Part shown: positions 15,160-24,067 of the stretch, in pieces | How positions within the stretch are numbered: position 1 is the stretch's first letter | Layout: each line of letters begins with the position of its first letter | Assembly (NCBI RefSeq): GCF_039544005.1 | Contig: NZ_BAABKV010000001.1 | Location: 4,464,001 to 4,528,000, forward strand | Direction: 5' to 3' | From: Kitasatospora paranensis | GTDB taxonomy: Bacteria > Actinomycetota > Actinomycetes > Streptomycetales > Streptomycetaceae | Length of the DNA: 64,000 nt | Program-made: the position numbers and the translations under genes | Notes under the pieces: generated by a model | Databases searched by the model: none | Told to the model about the DNA's origin: nothing | Seen by the model: only the letters and a program-made list of their open reading frames with translations

Positions 15160-17916
15160 TCAGGCGCGGGGCAGCGCCATCTCGAACCAGACGACCTTGC
15201 CGACCGCCTTGCGGGCGGTGCCCCAGCGCTCGGCGAGCTTGCTGACCAGGTGGAGCCCGCGGCCGTTCTCGTCCATCGACTCGGCCGGCTCCAGCGAGGG
15301 CAGGTTGTGGTTGTCGTCGCTGACCTCGACCAGCAGCTTGTCGACCCGGATCAGCTGGAGCTGGACGTGGTCCCGGGCGACCCGGACGGCGTTCGTGACC
15401 AGCTCGCTGACCAGCAGTTCCACCGTGTCGCCGAGCGCCTCCAGGCCCCAGGCCGCGAGCTGCTCCCGGACGAGCGCGCGGGCCCGGCGCACCTCCCCCA
15501 CGCCGACCGCCAGCTCCCAGGTGGCCACCTCGGTCGGCGGGACACCGTCGAACCGGGCGACCAGCAGGGCGATGTCGTCCTGCCGGTCGTCCGAGTGCAG
15601 GCGCTCCAGCACGGTGTCGCAGGCCTCGTCCGGGGTCTGCTTGGGGTCGATCAGGTTGCCGCAGAGCGCGGCCAGCCCCTCCCCTATGTCGCCGCCCCGG
15701 ACCTCCACCAGACCGTCGGTGCAGAGCACCAGCATGGAGCCGTCCGACACGTCGATCCTCTTGGCGACGAACGGCACCCCGCCCACGCCGATCGGCGCTC
15801 CCGCCGGGATCTCCAGCAGCTCGCCGCGGCCGTCCGGGTGGACCAGCACCGGCGGGACGTGCCCGGCGCTGGCCAGCTCGCAGGTGCGGTTGATCGGGTC
15901 GTAGACCGCGTACAGGCAGGTGGCGAGATGGTCGTCGCCGAGCTTGTGGGCGAGGTTGTCCAGGTGCCTCAGCAGCTGGCCTGGCGGCAGGTCGAGCGCG
16001 GCCAGGGTCTGCATGGCCGTCCGGAAGCGGCCCATCGCGGCCGCCGAGTGCAGGCCGTGGCCCATCACGTCGCCGACCACCAGCGCCACCCGGCTGCCGG
16101 GCAGCTGGATCGCGTCGAACCAGTCGCCGCCGACCTCGGCCTTGGAGTCGCCGGGCAGGTAGCGGTGGGCGACCTGGACACCGGGGATCCGCGGCGGCCG
16201 GGTCGGGATCATCGACCGCTGCAGGGTGGTCGCCACCCGGGACTCGGCCCGGTGCAGCCGGGCGTTGTCCAGCGACAGGGCGGCGCGGGCGGCCAGCTCC
16301 CGCAGGGTGGCGGCGTCGGACTTGTCGAAGGGCGCCCGGTCGGGCAGCCGGAGCAGCTTGAGGATGCCCAGCACCGTGCCGCGGGCGGACAGCGGCAGCA
16401 CCAGCATCGAGCGGCCGACGACCACCGGCACCAGGGCCGGGCCGCCGCCGAGCGAGGCCGCGTAGTCCACCGCCACATCCGGGCTGATCACCGGGACGAG
16501 CACCGGCTGGTTCTCCTGCAGGGCGAGCCCGGGCGGGGTGGAACGGGGCATCGCCAGCAGCGCGCCCTCGTCCAGGACGTGGTCCCAGTGGCCGGCGGCG
16601 GAGTGCGGCGTGGTGTGCACCGCACGGGCGACCCGGCGCAGCATGGTGCGGTCGTCGGGGCGCTCCTCGGGGAGCTCGGAGTCGGAGATCAGGCCGTCCA
16701 GCAGGTCCACGCAGGCGAAGTCGGCGACCCGCGGGACGAGGACCTCGCAGAGCTCGCGGGCGGTGGTGTCCAGGTCCAGGGTGGTGCCGACCCGGCTGCC
16801 GACCTCGCTCAGCAGGGCCAACTGCTCGCCGGCCTGGCTGATGGTCAGCACCTCGACCGACGAATGCGCGGGCGGCTGGGCGGGGGCGGGTACGGCGGGC
16901 CCGTCGATGGGCGGCGCCGCCGGCCCCGGGGCGCTCTCCCTGGCCGGTGCGCTGCCGTTGGCGATGGACTCGATGGCGGGACCTCCCTGGGTCGGGCCGT
17001 TCGCGGTGGCGTCCTCGGTGTCGCGCTGGCCGGGCACGGTGGAGCCGAGCCGGGGTGTGCCGGCCGCCTGCGGGGCCGCGGCGGGCAGGACCTGCAGCCC
17101 GATCGCGACCCGGCCGCCGGACCTGGCCGGCTCCCCCGGTCGCAGACCCGCCCGGGGCCGCTCGGCCCGCTGCTGCGGCGTCGGGTAGCGGCGGATCAGG
17201 CCGGCCGCGACGCGGGCCGCGCCCTGGCCGGCGGGTTCGTACGGCAGGACCGGCAGCCGGGTCGCGGAGTCGACCCAGAGGGCCGGCAGCCCGGCCCGGG
17301 CGATCCCGGCGAGCAGCCGTCCGCGGCGCTCGGCCCCGGCCGGCAGCAGTCCGGCGAGCGGGGCGGCCCCCGTGGGCCCGGTCGGGGCGAAGGCCGCCGC
17401 GACCCGGTGCAAGCCCCCGCCGGCGACCGGTGCGGCCGCGTACGGGAGCATCCGCTGGCCGAGGGCGATCCGGGGGCCGCCGGCCCGCAGCGGGCGGGCG
17501 TCCGCGGCGAGCGCGAGCAGGCTGCGGCCGCTGGGCTCCATCAGCGGGTAGGCCCACCAGATGACGTCCCGCAGCCGCTCCTCGCGGTCGAGCACGGACA
17601 TCGAGCCGGCCCAGGGGGTGTCCAGCTGGGTGAGGTCGTCGAGGGTGTCCAGGGCGTCGCAGCGGTGGGCCGGGGTGCCGCGCGGCGGCGCGGTCTCCGG
17701 CCGCGGCTCGATCGCGGGCAGCAGACCCGAGGCGGTGCGGCCGCGGGTCACCTCGGCACGGTGACCGAACAGCTCCTCGGCCGCGCGGTTCCATTGGTCG
17801 ATCCGGCCGTCCGGATCGACCAGCACCGCGGCGACGCGCAGCAGGGCGACCACTCCGGAGGGAGGGTCACCCGTGCCGTCGTTCGGGATCTGTGTGGAGT
17901 TGGGCTCGTCCACCAT
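15160..17916 (-). CDS. SpoIIE-family PP2C phosphatase with PAS, GAF and HATPase domains
   Basis: 918 aa from ATG (MVDEPNSTQIPND); the upstream in-frame extension is Arg-rich and unlike the family. Order of domains: PAS (about 22-85, AVLVDPDGRIDQWNRAA), a variable second PAS-like region (130-290), a GAF domain (about 355-520), the SpoIIE/RsbU PP2C domain (about 560-775, with EVGGDWFDAI, VGDVMGHG and LCTDGLVEVRGG), and a C-terminal RsbW-like HATPase (about 790-915, ELVTNAV and DENGRGLHLV). Such multidomain proteins are common in streptomycetes and control anti-anti-sigma factors by dephosphorylation and rephosphorylation. No partner anti-sigma genes are adjacent, so its target is unknown. Confidence 0.92.
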   Translation of the reverse strand: MVDEPNSTQIPNDGTGDPPSGVVALLRVAAVLVDPDGRIDQWNRAAEELFGHRAEVTRGRTASGLLPAIEPRPETAPPRGTPAHRCDALDTLDDLTQLDTPWAGSMSVLDREERLRDVIWWAYPLMEPSGRSLLALAADARPLRAGGPRIALGQRMLPYAAAPVAGGGLHRVAAAFAPTGPTGAAPLAGLLPAGAERRGRLLAGIARAGLPALWVDSATRLPVLPYEPAGQGAARVAAGLIRRYPTPQQRAERPRAGLRPGEPARSGGRVAIGLQVLPAAAPQAAGTPRLGSTVPGQRDTEDATANGPTQGGPAIESIANGSAPARESAPGPAAPPIDGPAVPAPAQPPAHSSVEVLTISQAGEQLALLSEVGSRVGTTLDLDTTARELCEVLVPRVADFACVDLLDGLISDSELPEERPDDRTMLRRVARAVHTTPHSAAGHWDHVLDEGALLAMPRSTPPGLALQENQPVLVPVISPDVAVDYAASLGGGPALVPVVVGRSMLVLPLSARGTVLGILKLLRLPDRAPFDKSDAATLRELAARAALSLDNARLHRAESRVATTLQRSMIPTRPPRIPGVQVAHRYLPGDSKAEVGGDWFDAIQLPGSRVALVVGDVMGHGLHSAAAMGRFRTAMQTLAALDLPPGQLLRHLDNLAHKLGDDHLATCLYAVYDPINRTCELASAGHVPPVLVHPDGRGELLEIPAGAPIGVGGVPFVAKRIDVSDGSMLVLCTDGLVEVRGGDIGEGLAALCGNLIDPKQTPDEACDTVLERLHSDDRQDDIALLVARFDGVPPTEVATWELAVGVGEVRRARALVREQLAAWGLEALGDTVELLVSELVTNAVRVARDHVQLQLIRVDKLLVEVSDDNHNLPSLEPAESMDENGRGLHLVSKLAERWGTARKAVGKVVWFEMALPRA

Positions 17917-18310
17917 GGATTCGGTCTGCTCCCGCCTGTCCGCCGTGCCTGGGTGGCGGCCGTTGTGTGGGGGCGGCGTTCGGGCTCCTCGTCTGCTGCC
18001 GCTCCTGTGTGTCCCCGTCTGTTGTACGCCGGCATCCCTGCGGCACTCAGGCATGCGTGCGGTGCAGCGCCGGTGCACCTTCCAGTGCAGCACGGACCAG
18101 GGCGGCTTCAACAGCGAATCGCGGAGATTGCTCGGTCTCGGTTGTGTGTCACCGAGCGTACCGCGCCGTGCGCGGTGGGTTCACCCGGAACGATCACCCG
18201 GCGACGCCCGGGTCGGCCGCCTCCGCCCGCCCTTCCGGGGCCCCGCGGGGGCCCGCCGCGCCCCGGTAGGGTGGCAGGCCGGACGACAGGACGACCCGGA
18301 GGCGGACCAG
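17917..18310. other. Divergent intergenic region
   Basis: About 394 nt between the divergent SpoIIE and J-domain genes. It should hold both promoters, but no convincing hexamer pair or repeat was seen. A GGAGG site at 18298-18302 serves the J-domain gene. Confidence 0.4.
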
Positions 18311-19116
18311 GTGAGCACGGACAGCCCCGCCCAGTGGAGCGACCAGGAGCGACTGCTGCTGGAGGAGCGGGTGGCCGCCACCGAGCTGGCCTGGCTGACC
18401 CTGGACGTCGACGTGGCCACCCTCCGCGTCGAGATCGACAACTTCGCGCTCGTCCACCACCGGCTGCTCGGCCCGCTGTACGCGCGCCTCGACGAGCTGG
18501 ACGCACTGATCGCGGAGACGCACGCGGCGCGCAGCGGCGACCCGGAGGCGCTGCGCCGCGCCGCGGAGGCCCGCAGCCGGGTCGCCGAGCCCGACGATCC
18601 GGCCGCCGACGACCTCGCCCCCGAGGCCCGGGCCGCCGCGAAGGTCCGGCCCGACCGGGAGGCCCAGCGGATCTACCGCGACCTGGCCCGCCGGGCCCAC
18701 CCCGACCTGACCACCGACCCGGCCGAGCAGGAGCGCCGCTCCGCTTTCATCTCCCGGGTCAACGAGGCCTATGCCCAGGGCGACACCGCCGGGCTGGAGG
18801 AGCTCGCGGGCGAGTGGTCGACCGCGCCCGAGTACGCGCCCGACCCGGACTCCCCGACCGCCCCGACTGGCTGCTGCGCCGCCTGGAGTGGCTGACCGGC
18901 AAGATCGGGCAGCTCGCCACCGAGCAGGTCCGGCTGGAGCGCACGCCGATGGGCGAGCTGCTGCTGCTCGCCCCGGAGCAGCCGGAACGCCTGCTGGAGG
19001 AGCTCGCGGAGCAGCTGCTCGGCCGGGCCTCGGAGCGCCGGGCCGAACTCGAGCGGCTGCTCGGCGCCGACCCGCACAATGGACCGGAACCGACCGACCC
19101 CCAGGAGAGCCAGACC
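18311..19116 (+). CDS. J-domain (DnaJ-like) protein, frame broken at 18852-18855
   Basis: Starts at GTG (STDSPAQWSDQERL) with GGAGG 8 nt upstream. The N-terminal region (about 1-110) is a predicted coiled coil rich in Glu/Arg/Leu. A J-domain-like segment with the HPD motif (YRDLARRAHPDLT) lies near residues 120-165, and the C-terminal part (WLLRRLEWLTGKIGQL...) is again helical. The frame breaks in a C4 run at 18852-18855; adding one base gives DPDSPDRPDWLLRRLEW. In the restored frame there is no stop before the rhodanese start at 19117, so the protein is either fused to rhodanese or its stop is obscured by another error. HPD proteins stimulate Hsp70 ATPase; this class is uncharacterised. Confidence 0.7.
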
Positions 19117-19446
19117 ATGTTCGCCAATCAGCTGCCCACCGCCGAGGCAGCCTCCGTCCCCGCCGACGCCGCGCTGCTCGACGTCCGCGAGCAGGACGAG
19201 TGGGACGCCGGCCACGTGGACGGTGCGCTGCACATCCCGATCGGCGAGGTGGTCGCCCGGATCGCCGAGCTGCCCGACGAGCGGCTGTACGTGCTCTGCC
19301 GGGTCGGCGGCCGCTCCGCCCAGGTCGTCCAGTACCTGGTCGCCCAGGGCCGGGACGCGGTCAACGTGGACGGCGGCATGTTCGCCTGGGAGGCGGCCGG
19401 CCGTCCCATGGTCGGCACCGACGGCCGGGACGCCTTCGTGCTCTGA
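19117..19446 (+). CDS. Rhodanese-like domain protein
   Basis: 109 aa single-domain rhodanese. The active-site loop is CRVGGRS with the catalytic Cys (in LYVLCRVGGRSAQ), and the fold signatures LLDVREQDEWDAGHVDGA and DGGMFAWEAAGRP are present. Sulfurtransferase activity is expected from the cysteine. The start ATG (MFANQLPTAEA) has AGGAG 9 nt upstream. It is in the same frame as the restored upstream J-domain reading, with no stop between them. Confidence 0.88.
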   Translation: MFANQLPTAEAASVPADAALLDVREQDEWDAGHVDGALHIPIGEVVARIAELPDERLYVLCRVGGRSAQVVQYLVAQGRDAVNVDGGMFAWEAAGRPMVGTDGRDAFVL

Positions 19447-19544
19447 GCCCCGCGGACGGTCCCGGTCCGCCGTCCTCCTGTCGCCCGGCGTCCGGGTGCG
19501 GCAGGATGGCCCGGCGGACCGTGCCGTCAGGGAGGAGTGGGCCG

Positions 19545-20180
19545 TTGCGTACCTGGTCGACGCCGGCGCTGGCGGTGCTCTGCCTGTCCGGCGCCGGGAT
19601 GCTCGGCGCCACCGGGCTGTTCCTCGGCGCGCTCTTCCTGCACGTCGCGCCCGCCAACGCGCTCTCCGAGCGGTACCAGCAGCAGGTCGACGACATCGTC
19701 TACCCGGAGTTCGAGCAGAACTGGAAGCTGTTCGCCCCGAACCCGCTCCAGCTGAACGTCACCGTCGACGCCCGGGTGCAGACCGTCTCGGACACCGGCC
19801 GGGTGCACACCCGCGACTGGGTCGGCCTGACCGCCCAGGACACCGCCGCCGTCCGGCACAACCCGGCGCCGAGCCACGTCGACCAGAACATGCTGCGCCG
19901 GGCCTGGGACTTCTACGACTCCTCGCACCCCGACCAGGACGGCGCCGTCGCGGCGACCGAACGCGGCCGGCTCGCCGAGGAGTACCTGAAGCGGATCGCG
20001 CTCCAGCGCTTCGGCCGGACGGCCGGCGGCGAGCGGATCCTGCAGATCCAGTTCCGTTCGTCCGCCACCCCGATCGCGCCGCCCGCGTGGAGCCGCGACC
20101 AGCCCGCCGCCCCGGACGCCCCGTCCCGCGAACTGCCGTGGTGGCCGGTGAACGACGAGGACTACCGGGGGCTGCGGTGA
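19545..20180 (+). CDS. DUF5819 family membrane-anchored protein
   Basis: About 211 aa. The likely start is TTG at 19545 because GGAGGAG sits 7 nt upstream; an in-frame ATG at 19506 would add 13 residues. One N-terminal hydrophobic segment (ALAVLCLSGAGMLGATGLFLGALFL) suggests a membrane anchor or signal peptide. The extracytoplasmic part contains EFEQNWKLFAPNPL, typical of the DUF5819 family. Function is unknown. Its stop overlaps the next start by 4 nt (GTGA), so it is coupled to the HTTM gene, a pairing repeatedly seen in streptomycetes. Confidence 0.8.
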   Translation: MRTWSTPALAVLCLSGAGMLGATGLFLGALFLHVAPANALSERYQQQVDDIVYPEFEQNWKLFAPNPLQLNVTVDARVQTVSDTGRVHTRDWVGLTAQDTAAVRHNPAPSHVDQNMLRRAWDFYDSSHPDQDGAVAATERGRLAEEYLKRIALQRFGRTAGGERILQIQFRSSATPIAPPAWSRDQPAAPDAPSRELPWWPVNDEDYRGLR

Positions 20181-21231
20181 GCGAGCCCGCGGACCTCCTG
20201 CCGGCGCAGGCCACCGGCCCGGCCGAGGCCCCGGCACCGCCGCCGACGCCGACGCCGCTGCCGCCGAACCGCTTCGAGCGGCTCTTCGACGCCTTCACCA
20301 CCCGCACCGCCGGGCCGCACCAGGCCGCCGTAGTCCGGATCGGCTTCGGCCTGGCCTGGCTCGGCTTCCTGCTGCGGGAGTGGCCGAACCGGCGGGTGCT
20401 GTACGGGGACCGCTCGCCGTGGTCCGCCGACCTCGCGGACCGGCTGCTCGCCTCCACCCACGCCTTCACCGTGCTGAGCTGGTCCGACTCCCGGATCTGG
20501 TTCGAGACCGTCTACCACCTCGGGATCGCCGCGGCGCTGCTGATGGTCCTCGGCCTGCGGACGCGGGCGGTGAGCGTGCTGTTCGCGGTGACGGTGCTCT
20601 CGCTGCAGAACCGCAACGTGCTGGTCGGCGACGGCGGGGACAACGTCGTCCACCTGATGGCGATCTACCTGGTGTTCACCCGCTGCGGCCGGGTCTGGTC
20701 ACTCGACGCCCGGCGCCGCGCCCGCGGGCCGCCCCCGGCACCGCGCCGCAGGGCGAGGTGCGGGCGGTCGCCGACGCCCTGGCGACGATGCTGCACAACT
20801 GCGCGATGCTGGTGATCGCCGTCCAGGTGGTGCTGATCTACTCCACCGCCGGCTGGTACAAGGTGCAGGGCTCCCGCTGGCAGGACGGCACCGCGCTGCA
20901 CTACCCGCTGCACCTCGACTACTTCACGCCCTGGCCCGGGCTCTCTGCCCTGCTCGGCGGCAGCCTGCTGGTCACCTTCGCGCTGACCTACGGCACGGTG
21001 ATCCTGCAGGTCGCCTTCCCGTTCACGCTGATCGACCGGCGGCTGAAGAACGTGCTGCTGGCGCTGATGATGGCGGAGCACACCGCGATCGCGGTCGTCC
21101 TCGGACTGCCGTTCTTCTCGCTGGCGATGATCGCCGCCGACGCGGTCTTCCTGCCCACCACGCTGCTGCTCCGCCTGGGCGCCCTGCCCGGACGCCTCCG
21201 CCGCCGGGCCCTTCGGCCGGACAGCACCTAG
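20177..21231 (+). CDS. HTTM-domain membrane protein, frame broken at 20732-20736
   Basis: About 351 aa from GTG (SEPADLLPAQA), overlapping the DUF5819 gene by 4 nt. A Pro-rich N-terminus is followed by several membrane helices. The HTTM signature region is QNRNVLVGDGGDNVVHL and YSTAGWYKVQGSRW. HTTM is the membrane domain shared with vitamin K-dependent gamma-carboxylases, but the carboxylase C-terminal part is absent. The frame is broken in a C5 run (20732-20736); one added base joins the two halves as ...RAAPGTAPQGEVRAVADALATM. Function with its DUF5819 partner is unknown; a role in membrane protein modification or lipid handling is only a guess. Confidence 0.78.
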
Positions 21232-21240
21232 GCTCCGAAC

Positions 21241-23369
21241 ATGCCGTGGTCAGCAGCGCTTCGCGACACCGCGAGGTCGGGGCTGACACCCGATCGCGCG
21301 CTCACCGACCCGCGGCGGGCGGCCCGCGGTGCGCTCGCCGTGGCGCTGGTGGTCTTCCCGGTGCTCGTCCTCGCCGGGCCCAAGCCCGCCACCTCGGCCG
21401 CGATGGGCGCCTTCATCGCGGGCACCGCGACCTTCCAGCGCTCGTTCCGGCCGCGGGCCTCGCTGGGTGCGGCGGCCGGGCTCGGGCTCGGCATCTCCAC
21501 CTTCCTCGGCTATGCGGCGGTCGGGGTGCCGCTCGCCTTCCCCGTCCTGCTGGCCGTCTGGTCCTTCGGCGCCGGCATGCTCTGGGCGGTCGGCCCGACC
21601 GGCGGTGTGGTGGCGGCGACCACCGTGTCGGTGATGCTGGTCGTCGTGCAGCTGCCGGTCAGCCTGGCGACCGCGCTCGGCCACGCCGCGCTCTGTGCGC
21701 TCGGCGGCGCCGTCCAGGCCCTGGTCGTCCTGGTGTGGCCGGTGGACCGCTGGGAGGCCCAGCGCGACGCCCTGGCCGACACCTACGCCGAACTCGCCGA
21801 CTACGCCCGCAGGCTGCGCCAGGACCCGTTCGCGCACCTCGACCCCGAGCCGTTCATCACGGCCCGCAGCGCCTCCGCGCTCACGCCGTGGCAGCGGCGC
21901 CACCGGCCGCCCGGGATGCGCGGTCTGCGCGGCATCGCCGAACACATCCGCCCGGCGCTGGCCGCGCTCGCCGACCCCGGGGTGGGCGCGCCCGCGGAGG
22001 GCCCGGGCCGGGACCGGGCGCGCGAGATCCTCGCCGCCGCGGCCGAGTCGCTGGACGCGCTGGCCCGCGCCGTCCGGGCGGGCGAGGCCGTCCGAGCGCC
22101 GAAGTCCACCCCGGCGCTCGCCCTCACCGACTCCGGTGAGGGCCCGCGGCTGACCGGTGCGGCCCGCCGCTCCGCCCGGCGGCTGGCCTCGCTGCTGATC
22201 AAGGCCACCGACGCCCTCGACCGGCAGGACAGCTCCACGGTGACCGAGCCGGACCCGTGGCCGGGCTCCGGCGGGCTGCGGCGGCCGTCGCTGCTGCGCG
22301 TGGTGCCGGGCGCCCTGCAGGTCGTCCGCCGCCAGCTGCGGCCGCGCTCCGCGGTCTTCCAGCACGCGGTGCGGATGTCCGCGGTGGTCACCCTGTCGTA
22401 CCTGGCGTCCCGCCCGCTCGGGCTGCACCACGGCTACTGGGCGCCGCTGACCGCCGCGATGGTGATGCGGCCGGACTTCGCCCAGACCTTCAGCCGGGGG
22501 TGGCCCGGCTGGCCGGGACGGTGGCCGGGGTCGCGGTCACCACGACCGTCGTCCAGCTGGCCGACCCGGGCGTAATGGTGTCCACGGCGCTCGCGGTGGT
22601 CTGCATCTTCGGTGCCTACCTGACGCTGCGCACGGGCTACGCGGTGACCACGGCGTGCGTCTCGGCCTACGTCGTCTTCCTGCTCGGGCTGCAGGCGGGC
22701 GACCCGTTGGAGACCGCCCTGGAACGGGTGCTGCTGACGCTGATGGGCGGCGCCGTGGCGCTGGGCGCGTACGCGCTGTTCCCCACCTGGCAGACCGCCC
22801 GGCTGGCGGAGCGGCTGGCCGAGTGGCTGGCCGGGGCGGGCCGCTACACGGCCGAGGTGATGGGCGTGTTCGGCGATCCGGCGGGCCGGGACCGACGGGC
22901 CGTCCGGGACGCCCTGCTGGACTCCCGGGAGGCCCGTTCGGAGCTGCTGCAGGCGATCGAGCGGGCCGACGCGGAGCCCGTCCGGCACGCCGACCAGGTG
23001 CCCGAGTTCTCCCGCAAGCAGCTCGACCGGGCCCGGACGGCGGTCGGTCTGCTGGGCCGCAGCGCGGTGCTGATGGAGGCGCACCTGCCGGACGGGGAGA
23101 GCCCGCCGGTGCAGGGCGCTGCGGAGTTCGCCGACGAGTTGCGGTACGCGACGGCGATCGCCGCGGCGGCGCTGCTGATCGGCGAGCCGCTGGACTTCTC
23201 CGGACTCCGCGAGGCGCACACCCGCTGGGACGCCGCGCTGGCCGGACGGCCGGAGAGCGGCCCCGACGACCGGACGGCGGTGGCCCGGGCCGGCGCCACC
23301 CTGATGATGCGGGCCGTCGCGGACCTGGAGAAGGCGGTCCGCTCGCGCCGCGTACCCTCGGGGACGTGA
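21241..23369 (+). CDS. FUSC-family membrane protein, frame broken at 22496-22500
   Basis: About 709 aa with the two-bundle architecture of FUSC (fusaric acid resistance/aromatic acid exporter-like) proteins. N-terminal membrane helices cover residues 25-160, a cytoplasmic helical region follows (160-370), and a second membrane bundle (380-500) carries the family motif HHGYWAPLTAAMVMRPDF. A soluble C-terminal region ends the protein. The break lies in a G5 run at 22496-22500; one added G gives FSRGVARLAGTVAGVAV, which continues the family sequence. It starts at ATG 10 nt after the HTTM stop and overlaps the methyltransferase gene by 4 nt (GTGA). Export substrate is unknown. Confidence 0.82.
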
Positions 23370-24067
23370 GCGAGACCGGAGTGCCCCACGAGGGCGAGCA
23401 GTACGACGACGCCTTCGCACCGGCACCGGACGGCCGGGAGATCGGGGTCGGCCCGCACCCCGAGCCGTGGCCGGCCGGGGACCACCTGGACCGGGAGCTG
23501 CTGGCCGGCGGCGACCGCCGCAACGTGGTGGACCGCTACCGCTACTGGACGCGGGAGGCGATCGTCGCGGACCTGGACACCCGGCGCCACGGCTTCCACG
23601 TCGCGGTGGAGAACTGGCAGCACGACTTCAACATCGGCTCGGTGGTGCGCACCGCCAACGCGTTCCTGGCGGAGCAGGTGCACATCGTCGGCCGGCGCCG
23701 GTGGAACCGGCGCGGCGCCATGGTGACCGACCGCTACCAGCACGTGCGGCACCACGACTCGGTGGCCTCGCTGGCCGCGTTCGCGGCGGAGCGCGGCCTG
23801 CCGGTGATCGGCATCGACAACCTGCCGGGCGCGGTGCCGATCGAGACGTTCGAGCTGCCCGAGCGCTGTGTGCTGCTGTTCGGGCAGGAGGGGCCGGGGC
23901 TGACCGAGGAGGCCTGGCGGCACTCGGCGGCGGTCTGCTCGATCGCGCAGTTCGGTTCGACCCGCTCGATCAACGCCGGGGCGGCCGCCGCCATCGCCAT
24001 GCACGCCTGGGTGCGGGTGCACGGCGGTGCAGGCGGCCGCCCGGTGGGGGAGCCCGCGGTCAGCTGA
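23366..24067 (+). CDS. TrmH/SpoU-family RNA 2'-O-methyltransferase
   Basis: 233 aa from GTG (SETGVPHEGEQYDD). The SPOUT core shows the motif 1 region NIGSVVRTANAF, the motif 2 region LLFGQEGPGLTEE, and the motif 3 region GSTRSINAGAAAAIAMHAW, all of which form the SAM-binding knot. The substrate is likely rRNA or tRNA ribose; which nucleotide cannot be told. The N-terminal 60 residues are acidic and variable. The start overlaps the FUSC stop by 4 nt. The last 8 nt overlap the end of the convergent cell-wall hydrolase gene. Confidence 0.9.
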   Translation: MSETGVPHEGEQYDDAFAPAPDGREIGVGPHPEPWPAGDHLDRELLAGGDRRNVVDRYRYWTREAIVADLDTRRHGFHVAVENWQHDFNIGSVVRTANAFLAEQVHIVGRRRWNRRGAMVTDRYQHVRHHDSVASLAAFAAERGLPVIGIDNLPGAVPIETFELPERCVLLFGQEGPGLTEEAWRHSAAVCSIAQFGSTRSINAGAAAAIAMHAWVRVHGGAGGRPVGEPAVS

